64,000 bases of DNA from contig JADLZK010002648.1 in NCBI GenBank assembly GCA_015847255.1, positions 1-64,000 on the forward strand, read 5' to 3'. The notes beneath the pieces are model-generated. The model made no database searches. It worked only from the letters and a program-made list of their open reading frames with translations, and had not been told where the DNA came from. The stretch's first letter is position 1. Every line of letters starts with the position of its first letter. Of the stretch, positions 1-15,500 are shown one piece after another. The stretch is from Hyparrhenia diplandra. Taxonomy: Eukaryota; Streptophyta; Magnoliopsida; Poales; Poaceae. A program made the position numbers and the translations under genes.

Positions 1-507
1 ACTCAAAAACAAAGAGAAGTTTCCAATCCGCTATGGAATCGAAGCTAGACTTTTTTTGCGGTTGTGGAATCAAATGCCTCACCCTAGAGAACGTAAATTT
101 GAACAAGTGGACCATTAGAGAGTTTTTTTCTATGAATCACTTGCCATAGGCCTCAAAGTAGCACTTGTTTAGAGTGAAATCTTGGAATTCCATCGAAAAA
201 TCTCTGTGTCGACCTACGCATCGAAAACAAGAAGGGGAACGACACTGAAAGGTACATAGGAAGTTAGGGTGGATAGGTTAGATGATGGTAGGATCAATTG
301 CATTGCGCTCCCCAACCGTTAATATATGTTTCTCGATGTGACATTAGGGACTGCCGGGCGCTGATTTCAGCTCGAACTCAAAACAAAGAGAAGTTTCCAA
401 TCCCGCTATGCGCTGTTGTGGAATCAAATGCCTCACCCTAGAGAACGTAAATTTGAAGAAGTGGACCATTAGAGAGTTTTTTTCTAAGAATCACTTGTCA
501 ATGTAGG
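1..507. repeat. Diverged left-edge monomers, including one truncated monomer
   Basis: The first monomers carry changes not seen in the bulk of the array, such as 'gaacgtaaatttgaacaagtgg' instead of the usual 'gaacctaaatttgaaaaagtgg' and 'cgaagctagac' instead of 'cgagctagac'. The monomer between the landmarks at 261 and 508 is only 247 bp. It lacks a piece near 410-416 and jumps at about 500 from 'cttgtca' straight to 'atgtagg', losing the segment that normally holds GAATTC and GTCGAC. Since divergence and deletions collect at array borders, the true left border may lie not far upstream of the window. Confidence 0.75.
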
Positions 508-3500
508 AAGTTAGGGTGGATTGGTTAGATGATGGTAGGATCAATTACATTGCGTTCCCAACCGCGTTGATGTATGTTTTCGATGTGACATTAGGGAGTG
601 CTGGCGCCTGATTTCAACGCGAACTCAAAACAAAGAGAAGTTTCCAATCCGGCTATAGAATCGAGCTAGACTTTTTCGTGGTTGTGGAATCAAATGCCTC
701 ACCCTAGAGAACCTAAATTTGAAAAGTGGACTATCAGAGAGTTTTCTATGAATCACTTGTCATAGGCCTCAAAGTAGCTCTTGTTTAGAGTGAAATCTTG
801 GAATTCCATCGAAAATCTTTGTGTCGACCTCCGCATCAAAAACAAGAAGGGGAACGACACTAAAATGTATGTAGGAAGTTAGGGTGGATAGGTTAGATGA
901 TGTTAGGATCAATTACATTGCGTTCCCCAACCGTTGATGATGTATGTTTCTCGATGTGACATTAGGGAGGCCGGGCGCTGATTTCAAGCCGAACTCAAAA
1001 GAAAGAGAAGTTTCCAATCCGGCTATAGAATCGAGCTAGACTTTTTCGTGGTTGTGGAATCAAATGCCTCACCCTAGAGAACCTAAATTTGAAAAACTGG
1101 ACTATCAGAGAGTTTTTCTAAGAATCACTTGTCATAGGCCTCAAAGTAGCTCTTGTTTAGAGTGAAATCTTGGAATTCCATCGAAAAAATCTTTTGTGTT
1201 GACCTCCGCATCAAAACAAGAAGGGGAACGACACGAAAGGTATGTAGGAAGTTAGGGTGGATAGGTTAGATGATGGTGGGATCAATTACATTGCGTTCCC
1301 CAACCGCGTTGATGTATGTTTTTGATGTGACATTAGGGAGTGCTGGCGCTGATTTCAGCCGAACTCAAAACAAAGAGAAGTTTCCAATCCGGCTATAGAA
1401 TCGAGCTAGACTTTTTCGTGGTTGTGGAATCAAATGCCTCACCCTAGAGAACCTAAATTTGAAAAACTGGACTATCAGTGAGTTTTTCTAAGAATCACTT
1501 GTCATAGGCCTCAAAGTAGCTCTTGTTTAGAGTGAAATCTTGGAATTCCATCGAAAATCTTTGTGTCGACCTCCGTACCGAAACAAGAAGGGGCACGACA
1601 CGAAAGGTATGTAGGAAGTTAGGGTGGATTGGTTAGATGATGGTAGGATCAATTACATTGCGCTCCCCCAACCGTTGATGTATGTTTCGGATGTGACATT
1701 AGGAGAGCCGGGCGCTGATTTCAACGCGAACTCAAAAGAAAGAGAAGTTTCCAATCCGGCTATAGAATCGAGCTAGACTTTTTCGTGGTTGTGGAATCAA
1801 ATGCCTCACCCTAGAGAACCTAAATTTGAAAAAGTGGACTATCAGAGAGTTTTTCTAAGAATCACTTGTCATAGGCCTCAAAGTAGCTCTTGTTTAGAGT
1901 GAAATCTTGGAATTCCATCAAAAATCTTTGTGTCGACCTCCGTACCAAAACAAGAAGGGGAACGACACGAAATGTACGTAGGAAGTTAGGGTGGATAGGT
2001 TAGATGATGTTAGGATCAATTACATTGCGTTCCCCAACCGCGTTGATGTATGTTTCTGGATGTGACATTAGGGAGTGCTGGCGCTGATTTCAGCGCGAAC
2101 TCAAAAGAAAGAGAAGTTTCCAATCCGGCTATAGAATTGAGTTTGACTTTTTCGCGTTTGTGCAATCAAATGCCTCACCCTAGAGAACCTAAATTTGAAC
2201 AAGTGGACTATCAGAGAGTTTTTCTAAGAATCACTTGTCATAGGCGTCAAAGTAGCTCTTGTTTAGAGTGAAATCTTGGAATTCCATCGAAAATCTTTGT
2301 GTTGACCTCCGCATCGAAACAAGAAGGGGAACCATTACACGAAATGTATGTAGGAAGTTAGGGTGGATAGGTTAGATGATGGTGGGATCAATTACATTGC
2401 GTTCCCCAACCGCGTTGATGTATGCTTTTCGATGTGACATTAGGGAGTGCCGGGCGCCGATTTCAAGCCGAACTCAAAACAAAGAGAAGTTTCCAATCCG
2501 GCTATAGAATCGAGCTAGACTTTTTCGTGGTTGTGGAATCAAATGCCTCACCCTAGAGAACCTAAATTTGAAAAACTGGACTATCAGTGAGTTTTTCTAA
2601 GAATCACTTGTCATAGGCCTCAAAGTAGCTCTTGTTTAGAGTGAAATCTTGGAATTCCATCGAAAATCTTTTGTGTCGACCTCCGCATCAAAAAACAAGA
2701 AGGGGAACGACACTAAAGGTATGTAGGAAGTTAGGGTGGATAGGTTAGATGATGGTAGGATCAATTACATTGCGTTCCCCAACCGCGTTGATGTATGTTT
2801 CTCGATGTGACATTAGGGAGTGCCGGGCGCTGATTTCAAGCGAACTCAAAAGAAAGAGAAGTTTCCAATCCGGCTATAGAATCGAGCTAGACTTTTTTCG
2901 TGGTTGTGGAATCAAATGCCTCACCCTAGAGAACCTAAATTTGAAAAAGTGGACTATAGAGAGTTTTCTATGAATCACTTGTCATAGGCCTCAAAGTAGC
3001 TCTTGTTTAGAGTGAAATCTTGGAATTCCATCAAAAATCTTTGTGTCGACCTCCGCATCAAAACAAGAAGGGGAACGACACCGAAAGGTATGTAGGAAGT
3101 TAGGGTGGATTGGTTAGATGATGGTAGGATCAATTACATTGCGCTCCCCAACCGTTGATGTATGTTTCTCGATGTGACATTAGGGAGGCCGGGCGCTGAT
3201 TTCAACGCGAACTCAAAACAAAAGAGAAGTTTCCAATCCGGCTATAGAATCGAGCTAGACTTTTTCGTGGTTGTGGAATCAAATGCCTCACCCTAGAGAA
3301 CCTAAATTTGAAAAAAAGTGGACTATAGAGAGTTTTTCTAAGAATCACTTGTCATAGGCCTCAAAGTAGCTCTTGTTTAGAGTGAAATCTTGGAATTCCA
3401 TCAAAAATCTTTTTGTGTCGACCTCCCGCATCGAAACAAGAAGGGGAAACCCATACCGAAATGTATGTAGGAAGTTAGGGTGGATAGGTTAGATGATGTT

Positions 3501-6500
3501 AGGATCAATTACATTGCGTTCCCCAACCGCGTTGATGTATGTTTTCGATGTGACATTAGGGGAGTGCCGGGCGCTGATTTCAACGCGAACTCAAAAGAAA
3601 GAGAAGTTTCCAATCCGGCTATAGAATTGAGCTAGACTTTTTTCGTGGTTGTGGAATCAAATGCCTCACCCTAGAGAACCTAAATTTGAAAAAGTGGACT
3701 ATTAGAGAGTTTTTCTAAGAATCACTTGTCATAGGCCTCAAAGTAGCTCTTGTTTAGAGTGAAATCTTGGAATTCCATCGAAAATCTTTGTGTTGACCTC
3801 CGCATCGAAACAAGAAGGGGAACGACACCTAAATGTATGTAGGAAGTTAGGGTGGATAGGTTAGATGATGGTGGGATCAATTACATTGCGTTCCCCAACC
3901 CGTTGATGTATGTTTTCGATGTGACATTAGGGAGGCCGGGCGCTGATTTCAACGCCGAACTCAAAACAAAGAGAAGTTTCCAATCCGCTATAGAATCGAG
4001 CTAGACTTTTTCGTGGTTGTGGAATCAAATGCCTCACCCTAGAGAACCTAAATTTGAAAAAGTGGACTATAGAGAGTTTTTCTAAGAATCACTTGTCATA
4101 GGCCTCAAAGTAGCTCTTGTTTAGAGTGAAATCTTGGAATTCCATCGAAAATCTTTGTGTCGACCTCCGTACCGAAACAAGAAGGGGAACGACACGAAAG
4201 GTATGTAGGAAGTTAGGGTGGATTGGTTAGATGATGGTAGGATCAATTACATTGCGTTCCCCAACCGCGTTGATGTATGTTTTCGATGTGACATTAGGGG
4301 AGGCCGGGCGCTGATTTCAACGCGAACTCAAAAGAAAGAGAAGTTTCCAATCCGGCTATAGAATCGAGCTAGACTTTTTTCGTGGTTGTGGAATCAAATG
4401 CCTCACCCTAGAGAACCTAAATTTGAAAAAGTGGACTATCGAGAGTTTTTCTATGAATCACTTGTCATAGGCCTCAAAGTAGCTCTTGTTTAGAGTGAAA
4501 TCTTGGAATTCCATCGAAAATCTTTTGTGTCGACCTCCGCATCAAAACAAGAAGGGGAACGACACGAAAGGTATGTAGGAAGTTAGGGTGGATAGGTTAG
4601 ATGATGGTAGGATCAATTACATTGCGTTCCCCAACCGCTTGTTGATGTATGTTTTTCGATGTGACATTAGGGAGTGCCGGGCGCTGATTCAACGCGAACT
4701 CAAAAAAAAGAGAAGTTTCCAATCCGGCTATAGAATCGAGCTAGACTTTTTCGTGGTTGTGGAATCAAATGCCTCACCCTAGAGAACCTAAATTTGAAAA
4801 AGTGGACTATTAGAGAGTTTTTCTAAGAATCACTTGTCATAGGCCTCAAAGTAGCTCTTGTTTAGAGTGAAATCTTGGAATTCCATCGAAAAATCTTTGT
4901 GTCGACCTCCGCATCAAAACAAGAAGGGGAACGACACGAAAGGTATGTAGGAAGTTAGGGTGGATAGGTTAGATGATGGTAGGATCAATTACATTGCGTT
5001 CCCAACCGCGTTGATGTATGTTTCTCGATGTGACATTAGGGGAGGCCGGGCGCTGATTTCAACGCCGAACTCAAAAGAAAGAGAAGTTTCCAATCCGCTA
5101 TAGAATCGAGCTAGACTTTTTCGTGGTTGTGGAATCAAATGCCTCACCCTAGAGAACCTAAATTTGAAAAAGTGGACTATCGAGAGTTTTTCTAAGAATC
5201 ACTTGTCATAGGCCTCAAAGTAGCTCTTGTTTAGAGTGAAATCTTGGAATTCCATCGAAAATCTTTGTGTCGACCTCCGTACCGAAACAAGAAGGGGAAC
5301 GACACGAAATGTACGTAGGAAGTTAGGGTGGATAGGTTAGATGATGGTAGGATCAATTACATTGCGTTCCCCAACCGCGTTGATGTATGTTTCTGGATGT
5401 GACATTAGGGAGGCCGGGCGCTGATTTCAACGCGAACTCAAAAGAAAGAGAAGTTTCCAATCCGCTATAGAATCGAGCTAGACTTTTTTTTCGTGGTTGT
5501 GGAATCAAATGCCTCACCCTAGAGAACCTAAATTTGAACAAGTGGACTATTAGAGAGTTTTTCTAAGAATCACTTGTCATAGGCCTCAAAGTAGCTCTTG
5601 TTTAGAGTGAAATCTTGGAATTCCATCGAAAATCTTTGTGTCGACCTCCGTACCGAAACAAGAAGGGGAACGACACGAAAGGTATGTAGGAAGTTAGGGT
5701 GGATTGGTTAGATGATGGTAGGATCAATTACATTGCGTTCCCCAACCGCGTTGATGTATGTTTCTGGATGTGACATTAGGGAGTGCTGGCGCTGATTTCA
5801 GCGCGAACTCAAAAGAAAGAGAAGTTTCCAATCCGGCTATAGAATCGAGCTAGACTTTTTCGTGGTTGTGGAATCAAATGCCTCACCCTAGAGAACCTAA
5901 ATTTGAAAAAGTGGACTATCAGAGAGTTTTTCTAAGAATCACTTGTCATAGGCCTCAAAGTAGCTCTTGTTTAGAGTGAAATCTTGGAATTCCATCAAAA
6001 ATCTTTGTGTCGACCTCCGTACCGAAACAAGAAGGGGAACGACACGAAATGTACGTAGGAAGTTAGGGTGGATAGGTTAGATGATGTTAGGATCAATTAC
6101 ATTGCGTTCCCCAACCGCGTTGATGTATGTTTCTGGATGTGACATTAGGGAGTGCTGGCGCTGATTTCAGCGCGAACTCAAAAGAAAGAGAAGTTTCCAA
6201 TCCGGCTATAGAATCGAGCTAGACTTTTTCGTGGTTGTGGAATCAAATGCCTCACCCTAGAGAACCTAAATTTGAAAAAGTGGACTATCAGAGAGTTTTC
6301 TATGAATCACTTGTCATAGGCCTCAAAGTAGCTCTTGTTTAGAGTGAAATCTTGGAATTCCATCGAAAAATCTTTTGTGTCGACCTCCGCATCTTAAAAA
6401 CAAGAAGGGGAACGACACGAAAGGTATGTAGGAAGTTAGGGTGGATTGGTTAGATGATGGTAGGATCAATTACATTGCGTTCCCCAACCGCGTTGATGTA

Positions 6501-9500
6501 TGTTTCTGGATGTGACATTAGGGAGTGCTGGCGCTGAATTCAACGCGAACTCAAAACAAAGAGAAGTTTCCAATCCGGCTATAGAATCGAGCTAGACTTT
6601 TTCGTGGTTGTGGAATCAAATGCCTCACCCTAGAGAACCTAAATTTGAAAAAAGTGGACTATTAGAGAGTTTTTCTAAGAATCACTTGTCATAGGCCTCA
6701 AAGTAGCTCTTGTTTAGAGTGAAATCTTGGAATTCCATCGAAAATCTTTGTGTCGACCTCCGCATCAAAAAACAAGAAGGGAAACGACACGAAAGGTATG
6801 TAGGAAGTTAGGGTGGATAGGTTAGATGATGGTAGGATCAATTACATTGCGTTCCCCAACCGCGTTGATGTATGTTTCTGGATGTGACATTAGGGAGTGC
6901 TGGCGCTGATTTCAGCGCGAACTCAAAAGAAAGAGAAGTTTCCAATCCAGCTATAGAATCGAGCTAGACTTTTTCGTGGTTGTGGAATCAAATGCCTCAC
7001 CCTAGAGAACCTAAATTTGAAAAACTGGACTATCAGTGAGTTTTTCTAAGAATCACTTGTCATAGGCCTCAAAGTAGCTCTTGTTTAGAGTGAAATCTTG
7101 GAATTCCATCAAAAATCTTTGTGTCGACCTCCCGCATCAAAAACAAGAAGGGGAACGACACGAAAGGTATGTAGGAAGTTAGGGTGGATAGGTTAGATGA
7201 TGGTAGGATCAATTACATTGCGTTCCCCAACCGCGTTGATGTATGTTTCTCGATGTGACATTAGGGAGTGCCGGGCGCTGATTTCAGCGAACTCAAAAGA
7301 AAGAGAAGTTTCCAATCCGCTATAGAATCGAGCTAGACTTTTTCGTGGTTGTGGAATCAAATGCCTCACCCTAGAGAACCTAAATTTGAAAAAGTGGACT
7401 ATTAGAGAGTTTTTCTAAGAATCACTTGTCATAGGCCTCAAAGTAGCTCTTGTTTAGAGTGAAATCTTGGAATTCCATCGAAAATCTTTTTGTGTCGACC
7501 CTCCGCATCAAAACAAGAAGGGGAACGACACTAAAGGTATGTAGGAAGTTAGGGTGGATAGGTTAGATGATGGTAGGATCAATTACATTGCGTTCCCCAA
7601 ACCGTTGATGTATGTTTTCGATGTGACATTAGGGAGTGCCGGGCGCTGATTTCAACGCGAACTCAAAAGAAAGAGAAGTTTCCAATCCCGCTATAGAATC
7701 GAGCTAGACTTTTTTTCGTGGTTGTGGAATCAAATGCCTCACCCTAGAGAACCTAAATTTGAAAAAGTGGACTATCGAGAGTTTTTCTAAGAATCACTTG
7801 TCATAGGCCTCAAAGTAGCTCTTGTTTAGAGTGAAATCTTGGAATTCCATCGAAAATCTTTGTGTCGACCTCCGCATCAAAACAAGAAGGGGAACGACAC
7901 TAAAGGTATGTAGGAAGTTAGGGTGGATAGGTTAGATGATGGTAGGATCAATTACATTGCGTTCCCCAACCGCGTTGATGTATGTTTTCGATGTGACATT
8001 AGGGAGGCCGGGCGCTGATTTCACGCGAACTCAACTCAAAACAAAGAGAAGTTTCCAATCCGGCTATAGAATCGAGCTAGACTTTTTTCGTGGTTGTGGA
8101 ATCAAATGCCTCACCCTAGAGAACCTAAATTTGAAAAAGTGGACTATCGAGAGTTTTTCTAAGAATCACTTGTCATAGGCCTCAAAGTAGCTCTTGTTTA
8201 GAGTGAAATCTTGGAATTCCATCGAAAATCTTTGTGTCGACCTCCGCATCAAAAAAACAAGAAGGGGAACGACACGAAAGGTATGTAGGAAGTTAGGGTG
8301 GATAGGTTAGATGATGGTAGGATCAATTACATTGCGCTCCCCAACGCGTTGATGTATGTTTCTCGATGTGACATTAGGGAGTGCTGGCGCTGATTTCAGC
8401 GCGAACTCAAAAGAAAGAGAAGTTTCCAATCCGCCATAGAATCGAGCTAGACTTTTTCGTGGTTGTGGAATCAAATGCCTCACCCTAGAGAACCTAAATT
8501 TGAAAAAGTGGACTATCGAGAGTTTTTCTATGAATCACTTGTCATAGGCCTCAAAGTAGCTCTTGTTTAGAGTGAAATCTTGGAATTCCATCGAAAATCT
8601 TTGTGTCGACCTCCGTACCGAAACAAGAAGGGGAACGACACGAAATGTATGTAGGAAGTTAGGGTGGATAGGTTAGATGATGGTAGGATCAATTACATTG
8701 CGTTCCCCAACCGCGTTGATGTATGTTTTTTCGATGTGACATTAGGGAGTGCTGGCGCTGATTTCAGCGCGAACTCAAAAGAAAGAGAAGTTTCCAATCC
8801 GGCTATAGAATCGAGCTAGACTTTTTCGTGGTTGTGGAATCAAATGCCTCACCCTAGAGAACCTAAATTTGAAAAAGTGGACTATAGAGAGTTTTTCTAA
8901 GAATCACTTGTCATAGGCCTCAAAGTAGCTCTTGTTTAGAGTGAAATCTTGAATTCCATCGAAAAATCTTTGTGTCGACCTCCGCATCAAAACAAGAAGG
9001 GGAACGACACACGAAAGGTATGTAGGAAGTTAGGGTGGATTGGTTAGATGATGGTAGGATCAATTACATTGCGTTCCCCAACCGCGTTGATGTATGTTTT
9101 CGATGTGACATTAGGGAGGCCGGGCGCTGATTTCAGCGCGAACTCAAAAGAAAGAGAAGTTTCCAATCCGCTATAGAATCGAGCTAGACTTTTTTTCGTG
9201 GTTGTGGAATCAAATGCCTCACCCTAGAGAACCTAAATTTGAAAAAGTGGACTATTAGAGAGTTTTTCTAAGAATCACTTGTCATAGGCCTCAAAGTAGC
9301 TCTTGTTTAGAGTGAAATCTTGGAATTCCATCGAAAATCTTTGTGTCGACCTCCGCATCAAAACAAGAAGGGGAACGACACGAAAGGTATGTAGGAAGTT
9401 AGGGTGGATAGGTTAGATGATGGTAGGATCAATTACATTGCGTTCCCCAACCGCGTTGATGTATGTTTTCGATGTGACATTAGGGAGTGCCGGGCGCTGA

Positions 9501-12500
9501 TTTCAACGCGAACTCAAAACAAAGAGAAGTTTCCAATCCGCTATAGAATCGAGCTAGACTTTTTCGTGGTTGTGGAATCAAATGCCTCACCCTAGAGAAC
9601 CTAAATTTGAAAAAGTGGACTATCGAGAGTTTTTCTAAGAATCACTTGTCATAGGCCTCAAAGTAGCTCTTGTTTAGAGTGAAATCTTGGAATTCCATCG
9701 AAAATCTTTGTGTCGACCTCCGCAAAAAACAAGAAGGGGAACGACACGAAAGGTATGTAGGAAGTTAGGGTGGATAGGTTAGATGATGGTAGGATCAATT
9801 ACATTGCGTTCCCCAACCGCGTTGATGTATGTTTCTGGATGTGACATTAGGGAGTGCGGGCGCTGATTTCAGCGCGAACTCAAAAGAAAGAGAAGTTTCC
9901 AATCCGGCTATAGAATCGAGCTAGACTTTTTCGTGGTTGTGGAATCAAATGCCTCACCCTAGAGAACCTAAATTTGAAAAAGTGGACTATCGAGAGTTTT
10001 TCTAAGAATCACTTGTCATAGGCCTCAAAGTAGCTCTTGTTTAGAGTGAAATCTTGGAATTCCATCGAAAATCTTTTTGTGTCGACCTCCGCATCAAAAC
10101 AAGAAGGGGAACGACACGAAATGTATGTAGGAAGTTAGGGTGGATAGGTTAGATGATGGTAGGATCAATTACATTGCGCTTCCCCAACCGCGTTGATGTA
10201 TGTTTCTCGATGTGACATTAGGGAGGCCGGGCGCTGATTTCAACGCGAACTCAAAAAAGAAAGAGAAGTTTCCAATCCGGCTATAGAATCGAGCTAGACT
10301 TTTTCGTGGTTGTGGAATCAAATGCCTCACCCTAGAGAACCTAAATTTGAAAAAGTGGACTATAGAGAGTTTTTCTAAGAATCACTTGTCATAGGCCTCA
10401 AAGTAGCTCTTGTTTAGAGTGAAATCTTGGAATTCCATCGAAAAATCTTTGTGTCGACCTCCGCATCAAAAACAAGAAGGGGAACGACACCTAAAGGTAT
10501 GTAGGAAGTTAGGGTGGATAGGTTAGATGATGGTAGGATCAATTACATTGCGTTCCCCAACCGCGTTGATGTATGTTTCTCGATGTGACATTAGGGAGTG
10601 CCGGGCGCTGATTTCAGCGCGAACTCAAAAGAAAGAGAAGTTTCCAATCCCGCTATAGAATCGAGCTAGACTTTTTTTCGTGGTTGTGGAATCAAATGCC
10701 TCACCCTAGAGAACCTAAATTTGAAAAAGTGGACTATAGAGAGTTTTTCTAAGAATCACTTGTCATAGGCCTCAAAGTAGCTCTTGTTTAGAGTGAAATC
10801 TTGGAATTCCATCGAAAATCTTTTTGTGTCGACCTCCGCATCGAAACAAGAAGGGGAACGACACCGAAAGGTATGTAGGAAGTTAGGGTGGATAGGTTAG
10901 ATGATGGTAGGATCAATTACATTGCGTTCCCCAACCGCGTTGATGTATGTTTCTCGATGTGACATTAGGGAGTGCTGGCGTTGATTTCAACGCCGAACTC
11001 AAAAGAAAGAGAAGTTTCCAATCCCGCTATAGAATCGAGCTAGACTTTTTTCGTGGTTGTGGAATCAAATGCCTCACCCTAGAGAACCTAAATTTGAAAA
11101 AGTGGACTATTAGAGAGTTTTTCTAAGAATCACTTGTCATAGGCCTCAAAGTAGCTCTTGTTTAGAGTGAAATCTTGGAATTCCATCGAAAATCTTTGTG
11201 TCGACCTCCGCATCAAAACAAGAAGGGGAACGACACTAAAGGTATGTAGGAAGTTAGGGTGGATTGGTTAGATGATGGTAGGATCAATTACATTGCGTTC
11301 CCCAACCGCGTTGATGTATGTTTCTCGATGTGACATTAGGTAGTGCGGGCGCTGAATTCAACGCGAACTCAAAACAAAGAGAAGTTTCCAATCCGGCTAT
11401 AGAATCGAGCTAGACTTTTTTTCGTGGTTGTGGAATCAAATGCCTCACCCTAGAGAACCTAAATTTGAAAAAGTGGACTATAGAGAGTTTTCTATGAATC
11501 ACTTGTCATAGGCCTCAAAGTAGCTCTTGTTTAGAGTGAAATCTTGGAATTCCATCAAAAATCTTTTTGTGTCGACCTCCGCATCGAAACAAGAAGGGGA
11601 ACGACACGAAAGGTATGTAGGAAGTTAGGGTGGATAGGTTAGATGATGGTAGGATCAATTACATTGCGTTCCCCAACCGCGTTGATGTATTTTTTCGATG
11701 TGACATTAGGGGAGGCCGGGCGCTGATTTCAACGCGAACTCAAAAGAAAGAGAAGTTTCCAATCCCGCTATAGAATCGAGCTAGACTTTTTTCGTGGTTG
11801 TGGAATCAAATGCCTCACCCTAGAGAACCTAAATTTGAAAAAGTGGACTATCGAGAGTTTTTCTAAGAATCACTTGTCATAGGCCTCAAAGTAGCTCTTG
11901 TTTAGAGTGAAATCTTGGAATTCCATCGAAAAATCTTTTGTGTCGACCTCCGCATCAAAACAAGAAGGGGAACGACACGAAATGTATGTAGGAAGTTAGG
12001 TGGATAGGTTAGATGATGGTAGGATCAATTACATTGCGTTCCCCAACCGTTGATGTATGTTTTCGATGTGACATTAGGGAGGCCGGCGCTGATTTCAACG
12101 CGAACTCAAAAGAAAGAGAAGTTTCCAATCCGCTATAGAATCGAGCTAGACTTTTTCGTGGTTGTGGAATCAAATGCCTCACCCTAGAGAACCTAAATTT
12201 GAAAAAGTGGACTATTAGAGAGTTTTTATAAGAATCACTTGTCATAGGCCTCAAAGTAGCTCTTGTTTAGAGTGAAATCTTGGAATTCCATCGAAAATCT
12301 TTTTGTGTCGACCTCCGTACCGAAACAAGAAGGGGAACGACACGAAAGGTATGTAGGAAGTTAGGGTGGATTGGTTAGATGATGGTAGGATCAATTACAT
12401 TGCGTTCCCCAACCGCGTTGATGTATGTTTCTCGATGTGACATTAGGGAGTGCTGGCGCTGATTTCAGCGCGAACTCAAAAGAAAGAGAATTTCCAATCC

Positions 12501-15500
12501 GGCTATAGAATCGAGCTAGACTTTTTTTCGTGGTTGTGGAATCAAATGCCTCACCCTAGAGAACCTAAATTTGAAAAAGTGGACTATCGAGAGTTTTTCT
12601 ATGAATCACTTGTCATAGGCCTCAAAGTAGCTCTTGTTTAGAGTGAAATCTTGGAATTCCATCGAAAATCTTTTGTGTCGACCTCCGCATCGAAAAACAA
12701 GAAGGGGAACGACACCTAAAGGTATGTAGGAAGTTAGGGTGGATAGGTTAGATGATGGTAGGATCAATTACATTGCGTTCCCCAACCGCGTTGATGTATG
12801 TTTCTGGATGTGACATTAGGGAGTGCTGGCGCTGATTTCAGCGCGAACTCAAAAGAAAGAGAAGTTTCCAATCCGGCTATAGAATCGAGCTAGACTTTTT
12901 CGTGGTTGTGGAATCAAATGCCTCACCCTAGAGAACCTAAATTTGAAAAAGTGGACTATCAGAGAGTTTTCTATGAATCACTTGTCATAGGCCTCAAAGT
13001 AGCTCTTGTTTAGAGTGAAATCTTGGAATTCCATCGAAAATCTTTGTGTCGACCTCCCGCACGAAAAACAAGAGGGGGAACGACACGAAAGGTATGTAGG
13101 AAGTTAGGGTGGATAGGTTAGATGATGGTAGGATCAATTACATTGCGTTCCCCAACCGCGTTGATGTATGTTTTCGATGTGACATTAGGGAGGCCGGGCG
13201 CTGATTTCAACGCGAACTCAAAAAGAAAGAGAAGTTTCCAATCCGGCTATAGAATCGAGCTAGACTTTTTTCGTGGTTGTGGAATCAAATGCCTCACCCT
13301 AGAGAACCTAAATTTGAAAAAGTGGACTATTAGAGAGTTTTCTAATGAATCACTTGTCATAGGCCTCAAAGTAGCTCTTGTTTAGAGTGAAATCTTGGAA
13401 TTCCATCGAAAATCTTTTTGTGTCGACCTCCCGCATCGAAACAAGAAGGGGAACGACACACGAAAGGTATGTAGGAAGTTAGGGTGGATAGGTTAGATGA
13501 TGGTAGGATCAATTACATTGCGTTCCCCAACCGCGTTGATGTATGTTTTCGATGTGACATTAGGGAGGCCGGGCGCCGATTTCAACGCGAACTCAAAAGA
13601 AAGAGAAGTTTCCAATCCGCTATAGAATCGAGCTAGACTTTTTCGTGGTTGTGGAATCAAATGCCTCACCCTAGAGAACCTAAATTTGAAAAAGTGGACT
13701 ATCGAGAGTTTTTCTATGAATCACTTGTCATAGGCCTCAAAGTAGCTCTTGTTTAGAGTGAAATCTTGGAATTCCATCAAAAATCTTTTTGTGTCGACCT
13801 CCGCATCAAAACAAGAAGGGGAACGACACGAAAGGTATGTAGGAAGTTAGGGTGGATAGGTTAGATGATGGTAGGATCAATTACATTGCGTTCCCCAACC
13901 CGTTGATGTATGTTTTCGATGTGACATTAGGGAGGCCGGGCGCCTGATTTCAACGCGAACTCAAAAGAAAGAGAAGTTTCCAATCCGCTATAGAATCGAG
14001 CTAGACTTTTTTTTTTCGTGGTTGTGGAATCAAATGCCTCACCCTAGAGAACCTAAATTTGAAAAAGTGGACTATCGAGAGTTTTTCTATGAATCACTTG
14101 TCATAGGCCTCAAAGTAGCTCTTGTTTAGAGTGAAATCTTGGAATTCCATCGAAAATCTTTGTGTCGACCTCCGCATCAAAACAAGAAGGGGAACGATAC
14201 ACGAAAGGTATGTAGGAAGTTAGGGTGGATAGGTTAGATGATGGTAGGATCAATTACATTGCGCTCCCCAAACCGTTGATGTATGTTTCTCGATGTGACA
14301 TTAGGGAGTGGCGGGCGCTGATTTCAACGCGAACTCAAAAGAAAGAGAAGTTTCCAATCCGGCTATAGAATCGAGCTAGACTTTTTTTCGTGGTTGTGGA
14401 ATCAAATGCCTCACCCTAGAGAACCTAAATTTGAAAAAGTGGACTATAGAGAGTTTTTCTAAGAATCACTTGTCATAGGCCTCAAAGTAGCTCTTGTTTA
14501 GAGTGAAATCTTGGAATTCCATCGAAAATCTTTTGTGTCGACCTCCGCATCAAAAAAACAAGGGGAACGACACGAAAGGTATGTAGGAAGTTAGGGTGGA
14601 TAGGTTAGATGATGGTAGGATCAATTACATTGCGTTCCCCCAACCGCGTTGATGTATGTTTTCGATGTGACATTAGGGAGTGCCGGGCGCTGATTTCAAC
14701 GCGAACTCAAAAGAAAGAGAAGTTTCCAATCCGGCTATAGAATCGAGCTAGACTTTTTTCGTGGTTGTGGAATCAAATGCCTCACCCTAGAGAACCTAAA
14801 TTTGAAAAAGTGGACTATCGAGAGTTTTTCTATGAATCACTTGTCATAGGCCTCAAAGTAGCTCTTGTTTAGAGTGAAATCTTGGAATTCCATCGAAAAT
14901 CTTTTTGTGTCGACCTCCGCATCGAAACAAGAAGGGGAACGACACGAAAGGTATGTAGGAAGTTAGGGTGGATAGGTTAGATGATGGTAGGATCAATTAC
15001 ATTGCGTTCCCCAACCGTTGATGATGTATGTTTCTCGATGTGACATTAGGGAGAGGCCGGGCGCTGATTTCAACGCGAACTCAAAAGAAAGAGAAGTTTC
15101 CAATCCCGCTATAGAATCGAGCTAGACTTTTTCGTGGTTGTGGAATCAAATGCCTCACCCTAGAGAACCTAAATTTGAAAAAGTGGACTATTAGAGAGTT
15201 TTTCTATGAATCACTTGTCATAGGCCTCAAAGTAGCTCTTGTTTAGAGTGAAATCTTGGAATTCCATCGAAAATCTTTTGTGTCGACCTCCGCATCAAAA
15301 AACAAGAAGGGGAACGACACGAAAGGTATGTAGGAAGTTAGGGTGGATAGGTTAGATGATGGTAGGATCAATTACATTGCGTTCCCCAACCGCGTTGATG
15401 TATGTTTTCTCGATGTGACATTAGGGAGGCCGGGCGCTGATTTCACGCGAACTCAAAAGAAAGAGAAGTTTCCAATCCCGCTATAGAATCGAGCTAGACT

